Assembly (NCBI GenBank): GCA_002898315.1
Contig: BEHV01000008.1
Coordinates: forward strand, 1-64,000
Reading direction: 5' to 3'
Origin: a bacterium HR19
Lineage (GTDB): Bacteria; Calescibacteriota; Calescibacteriia; Calescibacteriales; Calescibacteriaceae
DNA: 64,000 bases
The first letter of the stretch is position 1. The number at the start of each line of letters is the position of its first letter. The translations under genes and the position numbers were made by a program. Below are positions 63,929-64,000 of the stretch, in pieces. The notes under the pieces were generated by a model. That model made no database searches and had not been told where the DNA came from. It saw only the letters and a list, made by a program, of their open reading frames with translations.

Positions 63929-64000
63929 ATGGCTAAAATAAGTGTTGAAAACGGAAGATTAAAAGTTCCAGATGAAGTTGATATTCCATTCATAGAAGGA
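63929..64000 (+). CDS. icd: Isocitrate dehydrogenase (NADP-type), first 24 codons
   Basis: The reading frame from ATG at 63929 runs to the window edge: MAKISVENGRLKVPDEVDIP then FIEG. The KI-V-NG-L-VPD---IPFIEG pattern is the usual start of bacterial isocitrate dehydrogenase, which oxidises isocitrate to 2-oxoglutarate. The short length leaves other family members (such as isopropylmalate dehydrogenase relatives) possible but less fitting. AAGAAGG about 20 nt upstream is too far for a good ribosome site. Confidence 0.7.
   Translation, partial: MAKISVENGRLKVPDEVDIPFIEG

Overview
The window looks like a chromosomal segment from a low-GC, Gram-negative (diderm) and probably thermophilic bacterium. 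A two-membrane envelope is shown by a GspD secretin, an MlaD/MCE protein, a LolA-like periplasmic protein, two proteins with beta-barrel-like C-termini and at least eight predicted lipoproteins, with lgt in the same window. Heat adaptation is suggested by an archaeal-type FBP aldolase/phosphatase. RCC1, MopE-like and MYXO-CTERM-like modules recall myxobacteria, but base composition and gene order do not. A deep-branching uncultivated lineage (the Calescibacterium type is one guess) fits; I cannot place it from sequence alone. No phage, IS element or CRISPR array was seen.

Layout. 1-9.3 kb: a truncated Rpn-type nuclease gene, a lipoprotein, divergent acyl-CoA dehydrogenase and acyl-CoA ligase genes around an 18-bp inverted repeat, threonine synthase, cysteine synthase and a GspF. 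9.3-18.1 kb: topA, pabA/trpG, a cobalamin riboswitch reading into a beta-propeller lipoprotein and cobT, an LppM-like lipoprotein, gspD and a PAP2 phosphatase. 18.1-26.9 kb: an orphan TRAP binding protein, a MaoC-like hotdog protein, a MopE/FN3/RCC1 lipoprotein, carB, smpB with tRNA-Ser and tRNA-Gln, and a GnnA-like oxidoreductase. 27-35.3 kb: envelope genes (FlgT-like lipoprotein, FN3/barrel protein, mraY, SPOR protein, lgt, murA) and a ketopantoate reductase.

35.3-46.4 kb: ssb, a CbiF-CbiG fusion behind two Fe-S scaffold-like genes, a Rad52-like protein, a SurA/PpiD-like chaperone, a beta-lactamase-fold hydrolase, a LolA-like plus barrel pair, YbbR and MlaD. 46.5-48.1 kb: rplF-rplR-rpsE, detached from the rest of the spc operon. 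48.2-64 kb: glpD with an alkyl-DHAP-synthase-like gene, pdxJ, two large lipoproteins of unknown function, uvrA, a CehA/McbA-type PHP lipoprotein, FBP aldolase/phosphatase and the first 24 codons of an isocitrate dehydrogenase.

Themes. (1) Cobalamin: a riboswitch drives a BtuG-like surface propeller with cobT, and a CbiFG fusion lies elsewhere. (2) Lipid metabolism: acyl-CoA genes with a shared candidate operator, and a GlpD/AGPS pair pointing to ether lipids. (3) Gene starts fall into two classes: those with a strong Shine-Dalgarno, and many with none but with a TAnnnT hexamer 6-9 nt before the start codon, suggesting leaderless mRNAs. (4) The lipoprotein set is large, some with unusual lipoboxes.
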